NCBI GenBank assembly: GCA_973895155.1
Contig: OZ316894.1
Location: forward strand, 23,188,001-23,252,000
Direction: 5' to 3'
From: Marsupella aquatica
Lineage: Eukaryota > Marchantiophyta
DNA: 64,000 bases
The translations under genes were made by a program, and so were the position numbers. The notes under the pieces were generated by a model. It did no database searches and was not told the DNA's origin. It saw only the letters and a list, made by a program, of their open reading frames with translations. Shown piece after piece: positions 1-12,250 of this stretch (position 1 is its first letter; each line of letters starts with the position of its first letter).

Positions 1-506
1 TCGAGCTTCAATGTATTATCTCCGAGTCCCAGTGGTGCTATCCAGGCAGGACCATCACGGTGACTGCTACCAATGCGTGCCCTCCGGGTTCCACGGGAGG
101 CTGGTGCGATCCTCCCCGACTCCACTTCGACCTCGCATATCCCATGTTCACCACGCTGGCTCAAGCAATAGGAGGTGTCATTCCCGTCCAATACAGGAGA
201 GTTTCATGCTCGAAACAAGGAGGAATCCGATTCCAAATTCAAGGGAACCCTTGGTGGCAACTCATTCTGGTGAGCAACGTTGGCGGCAGTGGAGACGTTC
301 AGCAGCTTGACGTCAGGGGCACTGGAGGTTGGATCTCGACAACCCGGAACTGGGGCCAGAACTGGCAAGTCATCGGGAGTCAGCTCGTCGGCGAACCTCT
401 CTCGTTCCGGCCCACTCTTGCTGATGGACAGAGCCTAACTTGTGACAACGTTGCTCCATCGAATTGGGGCTTCGGTCAAATCTACGAATGCGGTAGCAAC
501 TTTTGA
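1..506 (+). CDS. alpha-expansin, C-terminal part (5' end outside the window)
   Basis: Expansins loosen plant cell walls in the apoplast without hydrolysing them. The frame is open from base 3 with no start codon, so only the 3' part of the gene is here; it ends at TGA 504-506. The visible protein begins in the six-stranded GH45-like domain with conserved Cys and Trp residues (QWCYPG, ITVTATNACPPG, GGWCDPP), then the HFDL motif typical of alpha-expansins. It continues into the C-terminal CBM63 domain (GGIRF, LVSNVGGSGDV, TRNWGQNWQ, LSF, SNWGFGQ). The order and spacing match the alpha-expansin (EXPA) family, not beta-expansin. Regulation cannot be seen because the promoter is missing. The family call is firm; the paralogue cannot be named. 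Confidence 0.93.
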   Translation, partial: ELQCIISESQWCYPGRTITVTATNACPPGSTGGWCDPPRLHFDLAYPMFTTLAQAIGGVIPVQYRRVSCSKQGGIRFQIQGNPWWQLILVSNVGGSGDVQQLDVRGTGGWISTTRNWGQNWQVIGSQLVGEPLSFRPTLADGQSLTCDNVAPSNWGFGQIYECGSNF

Positions 507-2700
507 GGTGTTGCTAGATTAGTCTTTTGAGACTTTTCTTATCATATAAGCATGACGTTTATTATAGGATCATCAAAACGTAGCAACGACGAGTGTTATT
601 TGTAGAGGAGGCGGGACACAAGACGCCCCAATTCGGCAAGGGAAGTAGTTTTGTTAAACTGTGAGGCGTGCTCACAACTGCCGCGCGCCCACCTTAATTA
701 AGCAGGAGTCATGAACTGTGGAGTAGGAGGTGTGCTAATACTGTGTTGCCACCCCACCATTAGAGTTTGTAGAAAGCGAAATCATGAGGCGTGCCCATAC
801 TAGCCGCCCTAGTTTCGGTGAGAGGAGTTCAGCCTTGCGATTAGAGAAGGGCTGTGAGGTCGGCTAGCCCCACTTTCGAAAATGCTTCAGTCATTCATGG
901 TATTTCTCAAAGATTGAAACGAAGAAAAGCTGTATTCTAAATATTTCTGTGTCACCTACATATGCTTATCTCTGTTTGGACATCCCCCGAGATCAATTTG
1001 ATACTTCACGCTGCTCAGATTGTGATTGACCCCACCACCCTTTTCATTCAGCTTACATATTAGAATGTATCAGATGTGATCTTGACCCTCCCACCCTGTT
1101 CATCATGAGTCCTACATGACTTCGCCGACTACGTGCCAGACACTCAATATTCAAATGCCCGACTGGCATTCGGATTGGCAAGGCTACAGTGTCCAGACCT
1201 GCGGAAGATTTAAACTACCGATCGACACATATCTGCATCTTCAACACATGGAACCAAACTACGCACAGACAACTTGGCATAAAACTGTGATGTTGAAATT
1301 AGGTCGACAGATTGCTTCGGTAGCAAAGGAACATGAGCAAGTCTATCATCAAGCCTTTGAAGAATGTCGAAACTGTCTGAACTTGTGTGCTGTTCAATTT
1401 CTCCGAGGCATGTGATTCTCATCCAATGGAGGTGACTGAGCTGGGTAGAAACGTCTACAAGAAATTTAACACATCAATTTCCCCAACAACAAAATTTGCC
1501 AAAGCAATTTTGTTAATCTGCACTAAATTTGTCGATCCACGTTACATTATTGCTTTTCATTTGCGAAAATTACCAAAGCACCTCACATATTGGGAAAGAG
1601 AAGCTCGGATGGACCCCTAGTTTGGACCAAGTGCTCCCATGGACAGCCCTGAAACCTGTTAACTTTCTGGGATAACACACATCACATTTATATCCATAAA
1701 GTGAACCTCCAGATTAGCCCGTAGTCCATCCACCAGTGTAAGGATAACATATTGGCTAACATAATCCACCACTCAAATGTTTCCAAAGTTTTGTTGACTT
1801 TTGAATTGACTGAAAGGGGGTTTGGTGTGATGTTTTCCAATATGTTTTTCCTATTGAAGAGACTAAAAGGGAGTGTTGTGTTTGGAAGGGCAGAGGTACC
1901 AGTATGGTGCTAGAAGGTACATGACACCTATGGAGGCTATCCTCCATGTATTATGATACACTAGCCTGATGCGTGTGCAACACGGAAGCTGTCAAGGTGA
2001 AGGAAAGATGATGTAGAGCTAGGTGAGAGAACAATGTGAGCTAAGAAAAGATGTTGAAATGAGAAAAAGATGTCAATATGAGAAAATAATGTTCAATGAG
2101 AAAAAGATGTTATAAGGAGAGAAAAATATGTCAAGGCAAGAAAAGATATCAAAGTGGGTCAAATATTTCAAGATGCTCAAGGCAAGAAAATATAGGCCTG
2201 GGAATCTAGTTGTTAAGGCATGTTATGTGTTATCTGTTGGAGAAAATAAAATAAAATGGAAGACAAAAGTAAATAAAGTTGAAATGAAGGCGAAAATGAA
2301 ACATTTGCAGGGTTTAATCACCTGGCTTGCCGCAACAATTGCCTGGTGGCACTCACAAATGGAAAAAGAAACATTCACCTCACCTTAGAAAACACTAAAA
2401 GTGGGAGGGTTGGGCAAGGGTTCAACTTGGCCCCTATATCTAATATAGAAACAAAAAACAGCCTCACCTCTAACATTATAAAAATTAAGTAAACAAAGTG
2501 AAAAAAAGTGAAAAATTAAACTTCAACTAATCAAAGTGCATCTCTTCTTCAGATTGTAAACATACCTTCCACCCATGCTTTTACATAGTTGTCTCCCAAT
2601 TATAGCATATATGTATGGCTACACTGTTCACCTTAATTAATGTCACTAAGACTAATTTGAGTGTTTACTTGTGAATTAGTGTTAGTCACACTAATTTTTG
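507..2700. other. gene-poor stretch downstream of expansin
   Basis: Only short frames without recognisable domains are present. At 2030-2160 there is a purine-rich run of loosely repeated gagaaaaagatgt units. I see no RNA gene or complete mobile element. Confidence 0.4.
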
Positions 2701-2744
2701 TGCTAACATTATTTTTGCGCACATGAATTTGTGTTATTGTGATC

Positions 2745-2945
2745 TCAGATGTGGAAAAATAAGGGGGAAAAACTTATTTTGAAAAATTCACAAGAATCAG
2801 TGTTACTTTGGACTCAAGGTCACCCAATTTTTAGTATCAATTTAAACAAAAGCGGGAAAAAATATTCTGAAAAACAGACAAAAGTTAGTGTTACTTGGAC
2901 CCCACTTGGACTCATTCAAAATCACTTTTACCAAAATTAGTCTTA
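2745..2945. repeat. imperfect internal duplication of about 100 bp
   Basis: Two neighbouring segments share the order gggaaaaa, ttctgaaaa/tttgaaaaa, cagtgttactt/tagtgttactt and ggactcaagg/ggaccccactt. They look like diverged tandem copies in AT-rich DNA. No coding content is recognised. Confidence 0.4.
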
Positions 2946-3012
2946 GTGGTGTGACTATTTATACAAAAAAACATTCCATGAAACTATGAATCTTGTTGGA
3001 AGGTGTAGTCAC

Positions 3013-3374
3013 ACTATTTACGGACCCCACTAGAGGTCCCTTCCAAAATCCCTGGCACCACGGCACGCCACATCAGCAACATCTGCATGAAACAAGATGC
3101 ATCATGTTTGCGCATTGAATAACCTCCTCTCCATCTTGTTTACGTCAATTTTTGTGTAATTTTATGGACGTCGTGCCGTCAAAACGTAATGTAAGAATAC
3201 TTAAAAGTAATTCATCCAAACCTATTGATACAAAGGACAGGATTAAAAACATTCACCCATAATCCCTTTACTTACATTTCTAAATTTCTTTTTATAAAAA
3301 TAAATAGTGTAAGTTCAACATTAAAAGTAACCGTATTCCTGTAACTGCCCAAATAACAAAACCGCCAGAACAAA
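3013..3374. repeat. dispersed 360-bp repeat, copy A
   Basis: This segment begins at ttacggaccccactagaggt and ends near ccgccagaacaaa. It is clearly homologous over its whole length, in the same orientation, to 54103-54459. Differences are substitutions and small indels, so the copies are old. No terminal inverted repeat or convincing open frame is visible. It could be a SINE, a solo LTR fragment or a non-autonomous element; the family is not recognised. Confidence 0.8.
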
Positions 3375-5420
3375 AGAAACTAAGGACCCTCTTCCCTTAG
3401 CATCACGTGGTTCGATAATGGCCTTTAGGTTGGGATCAGTGAGTAGTCATCTCAGTGACACTCCAAATGTAATGAGGAGCCTTTGAGAACAAGACCATTG
3501 TCTCTAAATTTTCAACTGATGATCAGCCATCCAAGAGATATGGAGAATTGAACAAGCTCTGCAAAATTGCTTCTTTGTCTTCTAGATTTTGTTTGGTTGT
3601 ATAGTAGGATATGTTGAAGCCAACAAATTTTGGCATCCATACCAAGCAAATAGATGGATTTGTGATGGATACGGGATTTCTCTTGTAAGTCCACAAGAGG
3701 ATCAACGAGGGCTTGTCATGAAAGATTTCCTGAAGACATGATGTGTATTCGAAACATTGGCAGCCTCATCGTTCAGCTCGTTGTGTCTCATTTCTGTGAC
3801 AAGCGGTTGGAGCAGGAGATGTCGTAAGCAATTGTGGCTACGTGTCACGGAGCTGCCTGATCAAGTGCCTGATTCTTTGTCATGCCCGTCACTTCTTGCT
3901 TATCCAGTTCAGATCGAAGAGTCAAAGATGGAAGCTTTTCTGAGATGAAGACATGGGATGTTTTTCAATTTGGATGGTGGTACTCACATAAGCTGGGCTT
4001 GCACAAGTAATAGTGCGTAGGCTCGATCTTAGTCTGCAATTATAATGCTCCTTTGTTGTGGACCAATGGATAAGAAGCGCTATCGAGCATACAATTCTTA
4101 GTTGCGGAAGTTTTACAGAATTAGTTTGGAGACTTTGATAGAATTCTTTGGCCACCAAGGTAATCACAGGAGTCCAAAATAGCATTAACTTTCTGAGTCG
4201 AATAGCTGCAATCGCACCAGGCCCAGGTGCACTTGTCTAGAGGATCGCTTGTTGTTTCCTACTTGCCTCTTATTGTAATGCATCTTCTATGTACTACAAT
4301 TTGAGACTTATTTCCCCTTTTCAAAAGCTCTGCACAAAACTACAATGTTCAGTTATCAAATCAAAGCAGAGCAACACAAAATAGCTCTGGACCAACAGGT
4401 TTACTCGTGTCTGAGGTGTGTGTGTCCAGTGAACATGATGGAAGCATTTTGACATTCTTAGCTTTTCAAATATTTAGCTAATGTCACAAAACAAAACCTA
4501 TTTTGATAGCACAATGTTGTACAATTTTTGGCAGTCCACCACCCCAGCGAGATAGTAGTAGTCTAATAATATCAGCTTTTATGTAAAAGTAAATTAGAGA
4601 TTAAATTTCCACGTTAGAAGCCCAAGAGTAGTCTTTTGTGGAGACAGACGGAAGAAATGGCCCTTCAGTTTACCTTTTCGCTCACTAGTATCTCTATAAT
4701 TGTAACTACATGCCTATAGAGTCACGGCTAGCAGTTTCACTCCGGCAATTGGCAAGGTTTCTAGTATCCCCAGTCCTTTTGGCTGAAAAATTTCATATCT
4801 TTGTTCAAAGAAAAAACAAATTTACACACATTCCTTGGATCAACAAGGGGTCCAGGGACTAATTTGGTGTGAAAGATGATTGTGAATTGAAAGTGTTATG
4901 GAAAACAAGAATTTGTGGACAATAGCATAGACAAAGAATACATCAAATCAAAAGAGCCTAGCTAAACCATTAGATTGATATTAATCATTCATCTATAAAA
5001 ATTTCTATGATGTGAAAACATTGCTCTCATTGTTATGTTAATAGGGTCCATAATTTGTGTTATTTGAGCTCCAAAACTCTCTACTCACATATGAGCATTA
5101 CTGACACTATTTACAGTGTCACATTATTTCCACAGAGACACTAACTACAATAAACACTATGCCGTTTCAAAGAGAAGTCTGACTATTATATATTATGTGT
5201 TATGTTATTTGCATGACATTTTGTAAAGTTACCATGAGAAAGAAAGAGAGCAAAGCATATTACACTGGTGTTAGTTGAGTGCTCAAAGCTGACATCATTT
5301 TAGCACCAACAGAATCTAAGCATCTAACTTTCCATTGGAATGTATTTTGCCACAAAAGATATTCTAATCTACAATATTATCATTATTCTTTTTGGCATAT
5401 CCAAATATTTCACGGGTTTG
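3375..5420. other. gene-poor AT-rich stretch
   Basis: No frame with recognisable domains is present on either strand. Short frames at 3512-3705 and 3757-4185 overlap one another on both strands without a family signature. I see no RNA gene. Confidence 0.4.
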
Positions 5421-5424
5421 TATA

Positions 5425-5745
5425 TAAATTACAAGTTCACCATGTAATCACGAAAATCAAACATAAAAATTGTTTTGATATTTACAAATATGACAAAGGT
5501 TTTTATATAGATTACAAGTTCACCAATATAATCAGGTAATCAAATATATAAAAAAAATTGGTAATCACAAATATACCACAGTGTAGAGTGATTAACTCTA
5601 ATTGATATTTACAAAAAAAACCACATTTATATATATATATATAGATTATTACAAGCTCACCAATATGATCAAGGTAATCAAATATATAAATATTTTTTGG
5701 TAACTACAAACATATTAGGGTATAGAGTGATTAACCCTGAAAATG
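5425..5745. repeat. AT-rich tandem repeat, about 150-bp unit
   Basis: The motif order 'acaagttcacc..tataatca', 'ggtaatcaaatatata' and 'tagagtgattaac' recurs at about 5430, 5510 and 5650, giving two full units and a partial one. A short (AT)n run lies at 5628-5642. The copies are diverged. Confidence 0.6.
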
Positions 5746-6645
5746 ATGCTCCCATGGACCATAGGCAGAAACCATTCAATTGGGATGGACTAATTAGAAA
5801 TATTCCTTGTGACATTGTGAGTGAAATGTGGTTTATCTGAGTTGCAAAAATATATGAGAGCATTTTGACACCCCTAGGGTTCATTTTCTTTATCCTAAAC
5901 TGTAGTGCTAACCCTTAACTGTAGACTACAATCTGACCAATGTTATGTTGTCAAATATAAAAATAGTGGTATATTTCTAAATGCAATAAGATTCATGCCA
6001 ATAAAAATCAATGACAATATTATAAACTGGAACATTATGGCACTGTCCTTAAAAACTATTCTATTTTATTGACATCACAGCAAACGCCATCGTTATGGAC
6101 TTGTACAGTAAGTTACTCGCGAAGGATCGTTTTAACGGTTTCGAGTTCCACCTCGACATGTTGCGCTCTCCCGTGTGGTACAGTACTTCGTGTCCTCTGT
6201 TCTTGAAGCCAATCGAGCATCCATGGTTGTTGGGATCGCGGCAAGCTCGATGACGACTGTCATCAGCAACTCTCGAGGAGCTCTGCGATTGCCGCTTCGG
6301 AGCTCGGAGTCCAGTCCCGCTCTTCGCTCGCTTTGCTTTGAAATTTCCTTCACCAATGTGGCAATGTAGGTTGCTGACAGTGGTCCAATTACGATTCTGT
6401 TACGCGCCTTCTCGTTTCGCGTTTCGCGTTCCGTCACGAGTGTTGGGGATTTGGTTTCGAAATTTTTTCTTGAGCAATGTGACAATAATGGAGCCGTCCG
6501 CAGTACTGTAGGAGAGTGAACATGGTGGTACGAGCTTTTCTGGTTTCCTGTTGACGAGGAGAGTTTGCGGATGCGTGCAGGATGATTGGGGATGACTAGG
6601 GTACAGTTGTAGCGAGTTCTTGAAATTTTCGTCACTGTAGGAGCA
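5746..6645. other. upstream region of the coiled-coil gene
   Basis: This 0.9-kb stretch changes from AT-rich DNA to more GC-rich DNA from about 6080, where the upstream or leader region of the gene at 6646 probably lies. Open frames on the minus strand here (for example 6132-6719) have no family features and run against the gene. Confidence 0.35.
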
Positions 6646-8427
6646 ATGAATGATTTTCCTCGGAGGAGTAAACGCTCGGATTCCCTGCGGAAGCGCGGAT
6701 GGGATGGAGAGACTTCCATACGAGATGCTGCCGCCTCTCAGAAGGAATCGAGGGAGGATCAGACTGGTGGTGTTGGAGAAGAGCGTGTGACGAGGAGTCA
6801 TGCTAATTCTGCAAGGCGAGGAGAAGAAGAGAGAAATGCAGAAAAGTTTGACAAGGGAGCGGGGGAAGAAACTCGAGAGAGATCTTTTTCGTGGGAGCGG
6901 CAAGGAACGAACGAGCAGCAGCAGGAGGAGGAAGAGGAGAGACAAGAGGGGCAAGAGACGCAGGAGGTACCCCCATTCGATGCTGAGGGCGCGGTGAAGA
7001 AGTTGACTGATACGAAGGAGCACTTCGCTGAGTTATGCCGAAAGTATCTAGCCAGTTACAAACTCCAAGGTGTGGACGTTAGTTTCCGGCTCTCTTCTTC
7101 TACTTCTCAATGTAGTACAGACTCTCCCAACACAACATATCCACAACAGGAGAAGACATGTGAAGAAAGAAATGCTGCAGGACGGACAGCTTCATTTTCT
7201 GCTGCTGCTGCTCGTCCTCCTCGTCCTGGTCATCTTGCGTCAACAAATCACCAGCCACCTCCGGAATGTGAGTGCAGAGGAATGCCTCCCGATGCTGATA
7301 TCGAAAGATTTGCCTCATTTTCTAGTGCTAGTCCTCCTCCGTCAACGAATTGTCAGCCACCTTCCGAGTGCAGAAGAATGCCCTCCAATTTCGATGCCTT
7401 CTTAGCAAGCGATGTCTTGCAGCTTGACTATCATCCGTCCAATGAGTTGTACCGAGAAGAGCTTTCAGCAGTCGAGTCCCGTGCCCTCCTTATACTCGAT
7501 TCTTTTCATCGGAAGGAGCAGCAGGTGGAAGGTGACAGGGGAGGGGGCCAAAGTGAATGTGAGGGGACTATCCTTTGCAAAGCGATAGCGAGTAAATGTG
7601 ATGCTTTGAAGCTTTCTCAATTCCAGTCTTATCAGTTCGCTTTCAAGGCCGCCGCAGTGGCCGAGATTGTGAGACTGAAGTCGGAGGTCGTCAAGATGAG
7701 AATGAAGCCGGCAGAATTGCCGCGTGATGATATTCTGGGAAAGGGGGTTTTCGGCATGAGAACTCCAGACGAATTTGTCAAACGGCTGAAGTTGGAGAAT
7801 GAATCCGCTGCCAAGGAGCTCGCTCAGCTCCGTGCGGAGAAGACGGCCAAAGAGGAATCGCTTGCAGAAATTCACGGTGTCAAGCGGAACCTCGAAAGGC
7901 GAATGTCATCATGCACTTGTAACAATATCTTACCCGGGATAAAAAATGGAACTCCGACGAGAAATGTAACAGCACCATGTGAGTTGATGGAGTCCAGCGG
8001 CAACGCCAGTAGGACGGACGGCGTCCTTGAGCAGCAGCAACGCCAGCAGGACGCGCAGAATGAGATGGGTTCCCGCTTGAAGGCAATGGGGGGATGCCAT
8101 GCTAGTGTTTCTGCTGAGGATGAATCTCGGTTGGAACGAATTTGCGAAGCGTCCGTAGAGCATGAGGTGGTCAAATTGGTGGCAGAGAAACTCGAGATGG
8201 TGAAGGCTGATATGGGGGTTTTTGTCAAAACCCTTCAAATTCGAATCGCAGGTGTCGCGGGCAAGATCAACAATGATGAATCGAGAGTTCGACCTGTTAG
8301 GGTTGGGCTTGTTTGTCTCCAATACCTCATCGAGAAACTGCTGGCAAAGAAGGCAGAAATTGAAGCCAGCATGGTTGATAAAACCTCCGACAACCGTTTA
8401 GGGCTGAAGCTCCATTTTCGGAGTTGA
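6646..8427 (+). CDS. unrecognised 593-residue coiled-coil protein, intronless
   Basis: A single uninterrupted frame runs from ATG 6646 to TGA 8425-8427. I do not recognise the family. The N-terminus (1-90) is basic and polar, followed by a Gln/Glu run at 90-106. Residues 110-140 could form a helix. Residues 185-250 are Pro/Ser-rich and hold two copies of a 34-residue unit (STNHQPPPEC... near 199 and STNCQPPSEC... near 233). Residues 265-350, 375-420 and 490-580 are rich in Leu, Glu, Lys and Ala with heptad-like spacing, so coiled coils are likely. A CTC pair (SSCTCN) lies near 421. There is no signal peptide or membrane segment. A structural or microtubule-associated role is possible but unsupported. 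Length and composition argue for a real gene; function is unknown. Confidence 0.7.
   Translation: MNDFPRRSKRSDSLRKRGWDGETSIRDAAASQKESREDQTGGVGEERVTRSHANSARRGEEERNAEKFDKGAGEETRERSFSWERQGTNEQQQEEEEERQEGQETQEVPPFDAEGAVKKLTDTKEHFAELCRKYLASYKLQGVDVSFRLSSSTSQCSTDSPNTTYPQQEKTCEERNAAGRTASFSAAAARPPRPGHLASTNHQPPPECECRGMPPDADIERFASFSSASPPPSTNCQPPSECRRMPSNFDAFLASDVLQLDYHPSNELYREELSAVESRALLILDSFHRKEQQVEGDRGGGQSECEGTILCKAIASKCDALKLSQFQSYQFAFKAAAVAEIVRLKSEVVKMRMKPAELPRDDILGKGVFGMRTPDEFVKRLKLENESAAKELAQLRAEKTAKEESLAEIHGVKRNLERRMSSCTCNNILPGIKNGTPTRNVTAPCELMESSGNASRTDGVLEQQQRQQDAQNEMGSRLKAMGGCHASVSAEDESRLERICEASVEHEVVKLVAEKLEMVKADMGVFVKTLQIRIAGVAGKINNDESRVRPVRVGLVCLQYLIEKLLAKKAEIEASMVDKTSDNRLGLKLHFRS
7241..7390 (+). 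repeat. in-frame 102-bp duplication inside the coiled-coil gene
   Basis: Segments starting at 7241 and 7343 both read caac(a/g)aat...cagccacct...gagtgcag..gaatgcc. The offset of 102 bp equals 34 codons, so the duplication keeps frame and yields two Pro/Cys-containing repeats. Confidence 0.7.
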
Positions 8428-9282
8428 CCCGTGGTCGGTGAGTGAGAGACCGCCAGCAATTGTGCAGAGAAAGATGAAATTAGATTAACTGGCGACGCTT
8501 CGAAGGCATTTTTCCTGGGTAGATAAGCGAATAGAAGACAGTGACGACCAAATCAATGTTGTGGTTGGATTATATATCTGCCGGAGGGAATCGGGGGCTG
8601 CGGCGCAGTGACGATGGATTTAACCTGTTGTAAGAACACGGACTAAGACTTCTTTGTTTAAGATGATCGCTTGCAGTCCCGTATGAATTTATCCATGTCT
8701 GGACGTCCCCTTAAACTGCCATCACACGGCATAGTACCTGTGAGTGATTTGGCATTCATCAAGTTCTGTACTCCATTTGTATGCTCTGGATCCGAGACTT
8801 TTTGGCACCACACATGTGTTCAAATTCCCGAAAATGGGATGTAATTGGGTCTTATACATTGCTTGAGAAATGCTCGGAGTTCCTTAGTTCGCAACTCGTG
8901 TTGCTCCTCTGTTTCCAAGCTTGACCCGTATCTCTCCTGTTAGGGAACTGAATTTAAATTCTCAGAATATTTACCGGATGACCTGCTAAACCTGTCAAGA
9001 AATTAGTCGTGGCAGCTTTAAAATCAATGTTCTTTGGCTTTAAAATGTGTGAAGTTCATTCCGGAAAGTTTATAGGATTTACGAACCAACTTGCAAGATC
9101 GAACTGCGGTGATTCGTGTTGGAAACGTTGTGTGCAGTTTTACAGAAGGTGTACGACGAGCTCACACTGCGTCAATGGTATCTGGTGTAAATTCTCACCA
9201 GCCAATAGGCCAGGGTTCTAGTGTTTAAAACTTCGCTGATCCTACTCCAATTGCATGATGCTTCATATTTAAAGTCAAGGTG
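8428..9282. other. gene-poor stretch after the coiled-coil gene
   Basis: This is probably the 3' untranslated region followed by intergenic DNA. A 70-codon frame at 9009-9221 is Cys-rich but shows no family features. Nothing else is supported. Confidence 0.35.
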
Positions 9283-9839
9283 ATGTTGTCCGGGGCAGGT
9301 ACATGCACACTAGGAAACCATTGGCGAAGAGACAATGGTACTAATACGCTTGAGGAGCCGGCTTGTAAGGTAGATGTGGATACAAGGCTAATGGATCTGG
9401 GGACGGCTACTAGTGCAACACTCGTACAACATCCAAAGCTGGAGCTTCTCTGGGATGGGACTTCCTATGGTATTGACGATCACCAATTCACTCCCAGTCA
9501 ATTATTTGATGCGTACACTGAACTCCGAAAGGTCAGATTTGCTTGCTTGAAAGAGTATTTGTGGTTGACTTCATGGTGAGTGACAGTTGAATCTTATGAA
9601 CCAGTTTTGTTGATTGTTGTTAGGAAACTGTTTTGTGAATGGTGCTGTGAAGTATCTGGGATGGGACTTCCTATGGTATTGACCGATACTCATCAATTTT
9701 CTTGGAGTACTGGCAGGCAGTGGACAAGTCAATTACCGTCACTCTTGGACCTCTGGCTTACATAGAACAGAGGATAGGAGGCTGTGGACATATTCCCACA
9801 CCTGCTGATGTAGGGCTCACTTTCCGTGAACATGTATGA
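9283..9839 (+). CDS. possible small two-exon gene or gene fragment, unknown
   Basis: A frame from ATG 9283 reads to 9579, where a GTGAGT donor-like site follows the Trp codon at 9574-9576. A second frame open from about 9655 to TGA 9837-9839 reads EYWQAVDKSITVTLGPLAYI and ends GCGHIPTPADVGLTFREHV. Both carry the peptide WDGTSYGID, encoded by a 29-bp direct repeat (about 9454 and 9656). The exon junction was not resolved, because the only acceptors nearby do not give a clean frame. It may be a degraded gene. I do not recognise a family. Confidence 0.25.
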
Positions 9840-11840
9840 AATGTTAGTTCTGGCCAGGCTGGGTGAAAAAAGGGGCCCTCGTTTGTTACTTGCTGAACAC
9901 TAATATACAACCTTGCATAATTGCACTCGTGTTTGAGTGCATTCCATGTGTCTGAGTGCATTCCGTGGCTAAATGCTGGCTTCACCATGTTGTCCCTTAG
10001 TTATTACAGCAATCGTCTGCGTATATGTATTAATAGATGCAGCTTGCATAAGTGCAGGCAACCCTCACTAAACCGAAAAACGCACTTTTACACGAGGGTC
10101 ACATGCTCAGGTGAATGGGACCCTCGCTAAACCAAAAAATGCAGTTTGTATACGTGCAGGCCGACCCTCACTAAACAACAAATACTTGCACTAAAGTACA
10201 AAAACATAAATGCATTTCCGACACACATTAGAAATATTTATTAATAAATGCAGCAAACTATTAACGAAGGAGTTTCATTACATGAAGTAGTTTCATGCGA
10301 TTGTTCGGTTGAATTATGTACTATGAGGGCTTGGGTATGAGGAGTCCTATATGTGTAACCTGACAACACACATGAGGAGGTGCATTAGGCCATTTACCAT
10401 GCCCTCAATGGGTTTTCTGAGCATGCTCTATTACCATTCACATATGCAGAAGTGCATAAATTATATCCCCTGTACTTACACTACATAGTAAACTGTTATT
10501 ACATCATCTCTTCATTTCCCACTTAAACCACAACTGTCCCCTATAAAGGGTATGGGTAACCTGGAGCTCTCATTGTAAAGAGCACAGGTTCAGGAATGGA
10601 GGTTCAGGAATGGGTTATGAGCTCCACAAAAGGTGCTGATTGCAAAACCTTTTTTTGGCAAATGCTCCACAAAAGGTAGTAGTGTTCCATCTTTTATGGT
10701 GAGTAGTGAGACATGGAATGAGACTTTTATAGTGGCAGGTGTGGTTTAAGAGCCATGAAACCCATTACATCATCTCTTCATTGAGTACTTAAGAGCAATG
10801 AAAACAACATGCATCCCTAACAAAAGTTTGTGTCGTTTTGAATCATGAGCAGAGAAAGTTTGGGTGTTTCAAATCCTTTATCACACACACCCTTCTATCA
10901 TTTTGAGAAAAGTGTATGTTAATTATATCCATGCGGGATTCTTGGGTTAACATGGGTATAACCCTAGTGATAGTGGTCTCATATTCTTAGACCACTAGGG
11001 TGAATCTAATTACATGGTCTGCTGTTGCAAGCTAATGTAGCCTTGCCTATGAAAGATGCATTACTGATAAAGCAGTTGAGTGTGGATTTCAAAAGTAATC
11101 CCTTCTTGCAAGAGATAGACAGCCCATATTAGGTGAAGCTTTCTAAGATGATATAAGAGACTTATAGCTACAAGAAAACTGCTAACAAACCTAAGTATTT
11201 GGCTTCTGTCAGCCTGGCCCCAAGATTCACTCTTGTACTGGCACGGATGCCCGCCACAACTCTTCCCAGCATGTTTTGCAAGACTCACAAATATGGGTTT
11301 ACGCTTTGCAACCCATGCATTGGCTTTTCAGCGGTTTACCCTCCTCAACTTTTCCCTTTGTTGTTTCAGGAGAGATCCCAGCCATAACCCCCCTCACCAG
11401 CCTGGCCAGGGGGTTTCAAGTTTCATAATCCATAGGAAGTCTTGCTGAGTCTCAAAATTTTATATGAAGGAGCATCAGGTTTACTCTTGCTAACCCATGA
11501 CCTGTCCAGGTGCCATGGCTATATGCCCCTCTTGCTCACTGCCCTCTCAAGTTGCTCCAGGCCATGGGTCAGAGCATCTCCTCAGGTTGGCTGGCCATTG
11601 GCCTCCAAACAATAGATACATGTGGTTTTATGGCCCTTGAGATGACAATGGTCCTATCAGCAATCCACAATCCCACCCAAAAGCTCCCAAACTGACTTCC
11701 ATTCTTCTTATTTTATGTTCAACCTTCAAATGTGCTAAACAAATGGATTTGGACATTTTTCGTTTGCTGTTGATGAGAATGGAGACGTAAATAGCGGGCT
11801 GGTTTGGGGACCCAGGGCCATTTAATTCCCGGAAGCATTG
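9840..11840. other. gene-poor stretch with short repeats
   Basis: Between 9930 and 10200 the phrase 'gaccctc(a/g)ctaaacc' recurs about three times at 60-80 bp spacing, with cacgagggtc in between. The rest has only short frames with no domain evidence. Confidence 0.4.
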
Positions 11841-11847
11841 TACTAGT

Positions 11848-12250
11848 ATTGTCAAAATACATATGGCACAAACCTAGTCTTTATCTACCTTGACAACAAA
11901 TATCACAGACCCTTGGTGACAGGCCAGGTTACAAAAATGGCCCAGACTTTATTGTTCTACGTAGTATTGTCAAAACAGGAATGTCCTAAACCCAGTGTTC
12001 AGCCTAACCTGACCACAAACCTGTGGTCACTGCCCTGTTCGTACTACTGCACTTAGTTATTGTGACCACAACTGTTTGGTCACGGGCCTGGTTAGTCCAA
12101 CATACTGTCGTATGCCAAAACAGGAATGTCACAAACCTACTGTAGTGTTCAGCCTACCCTGACCACCAGCCTCTGGTCGCGGGCCTGGTTTTTACTGGCT
12201 TGTGGTTAGTTATAATGATCACAAACTTGTGGTTGCGAGCCTGGTTAGTA
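11848..12250. repeat. tandem repeat, about 140-bp unit, three copies
   Basis: Units carry 'gtcaaaacaggaatgtc', 'gtgttcagcctaacctgacc' and a short inverted motif (accacaaacctgtggtca). The best copies start near 11966 and 12113; a more diverged one starts near 11850. The array ends exactly where the TIR element at 12251 begins. Confidence 0.7.

Noticed and set aside
6400-7023. 207-codon minus-strand frame
   Set aside because: Antisense to the coiled-coil gene; its Leu/Pro/Ser text is the reverse of the GAG/CAG-rich coding strand.
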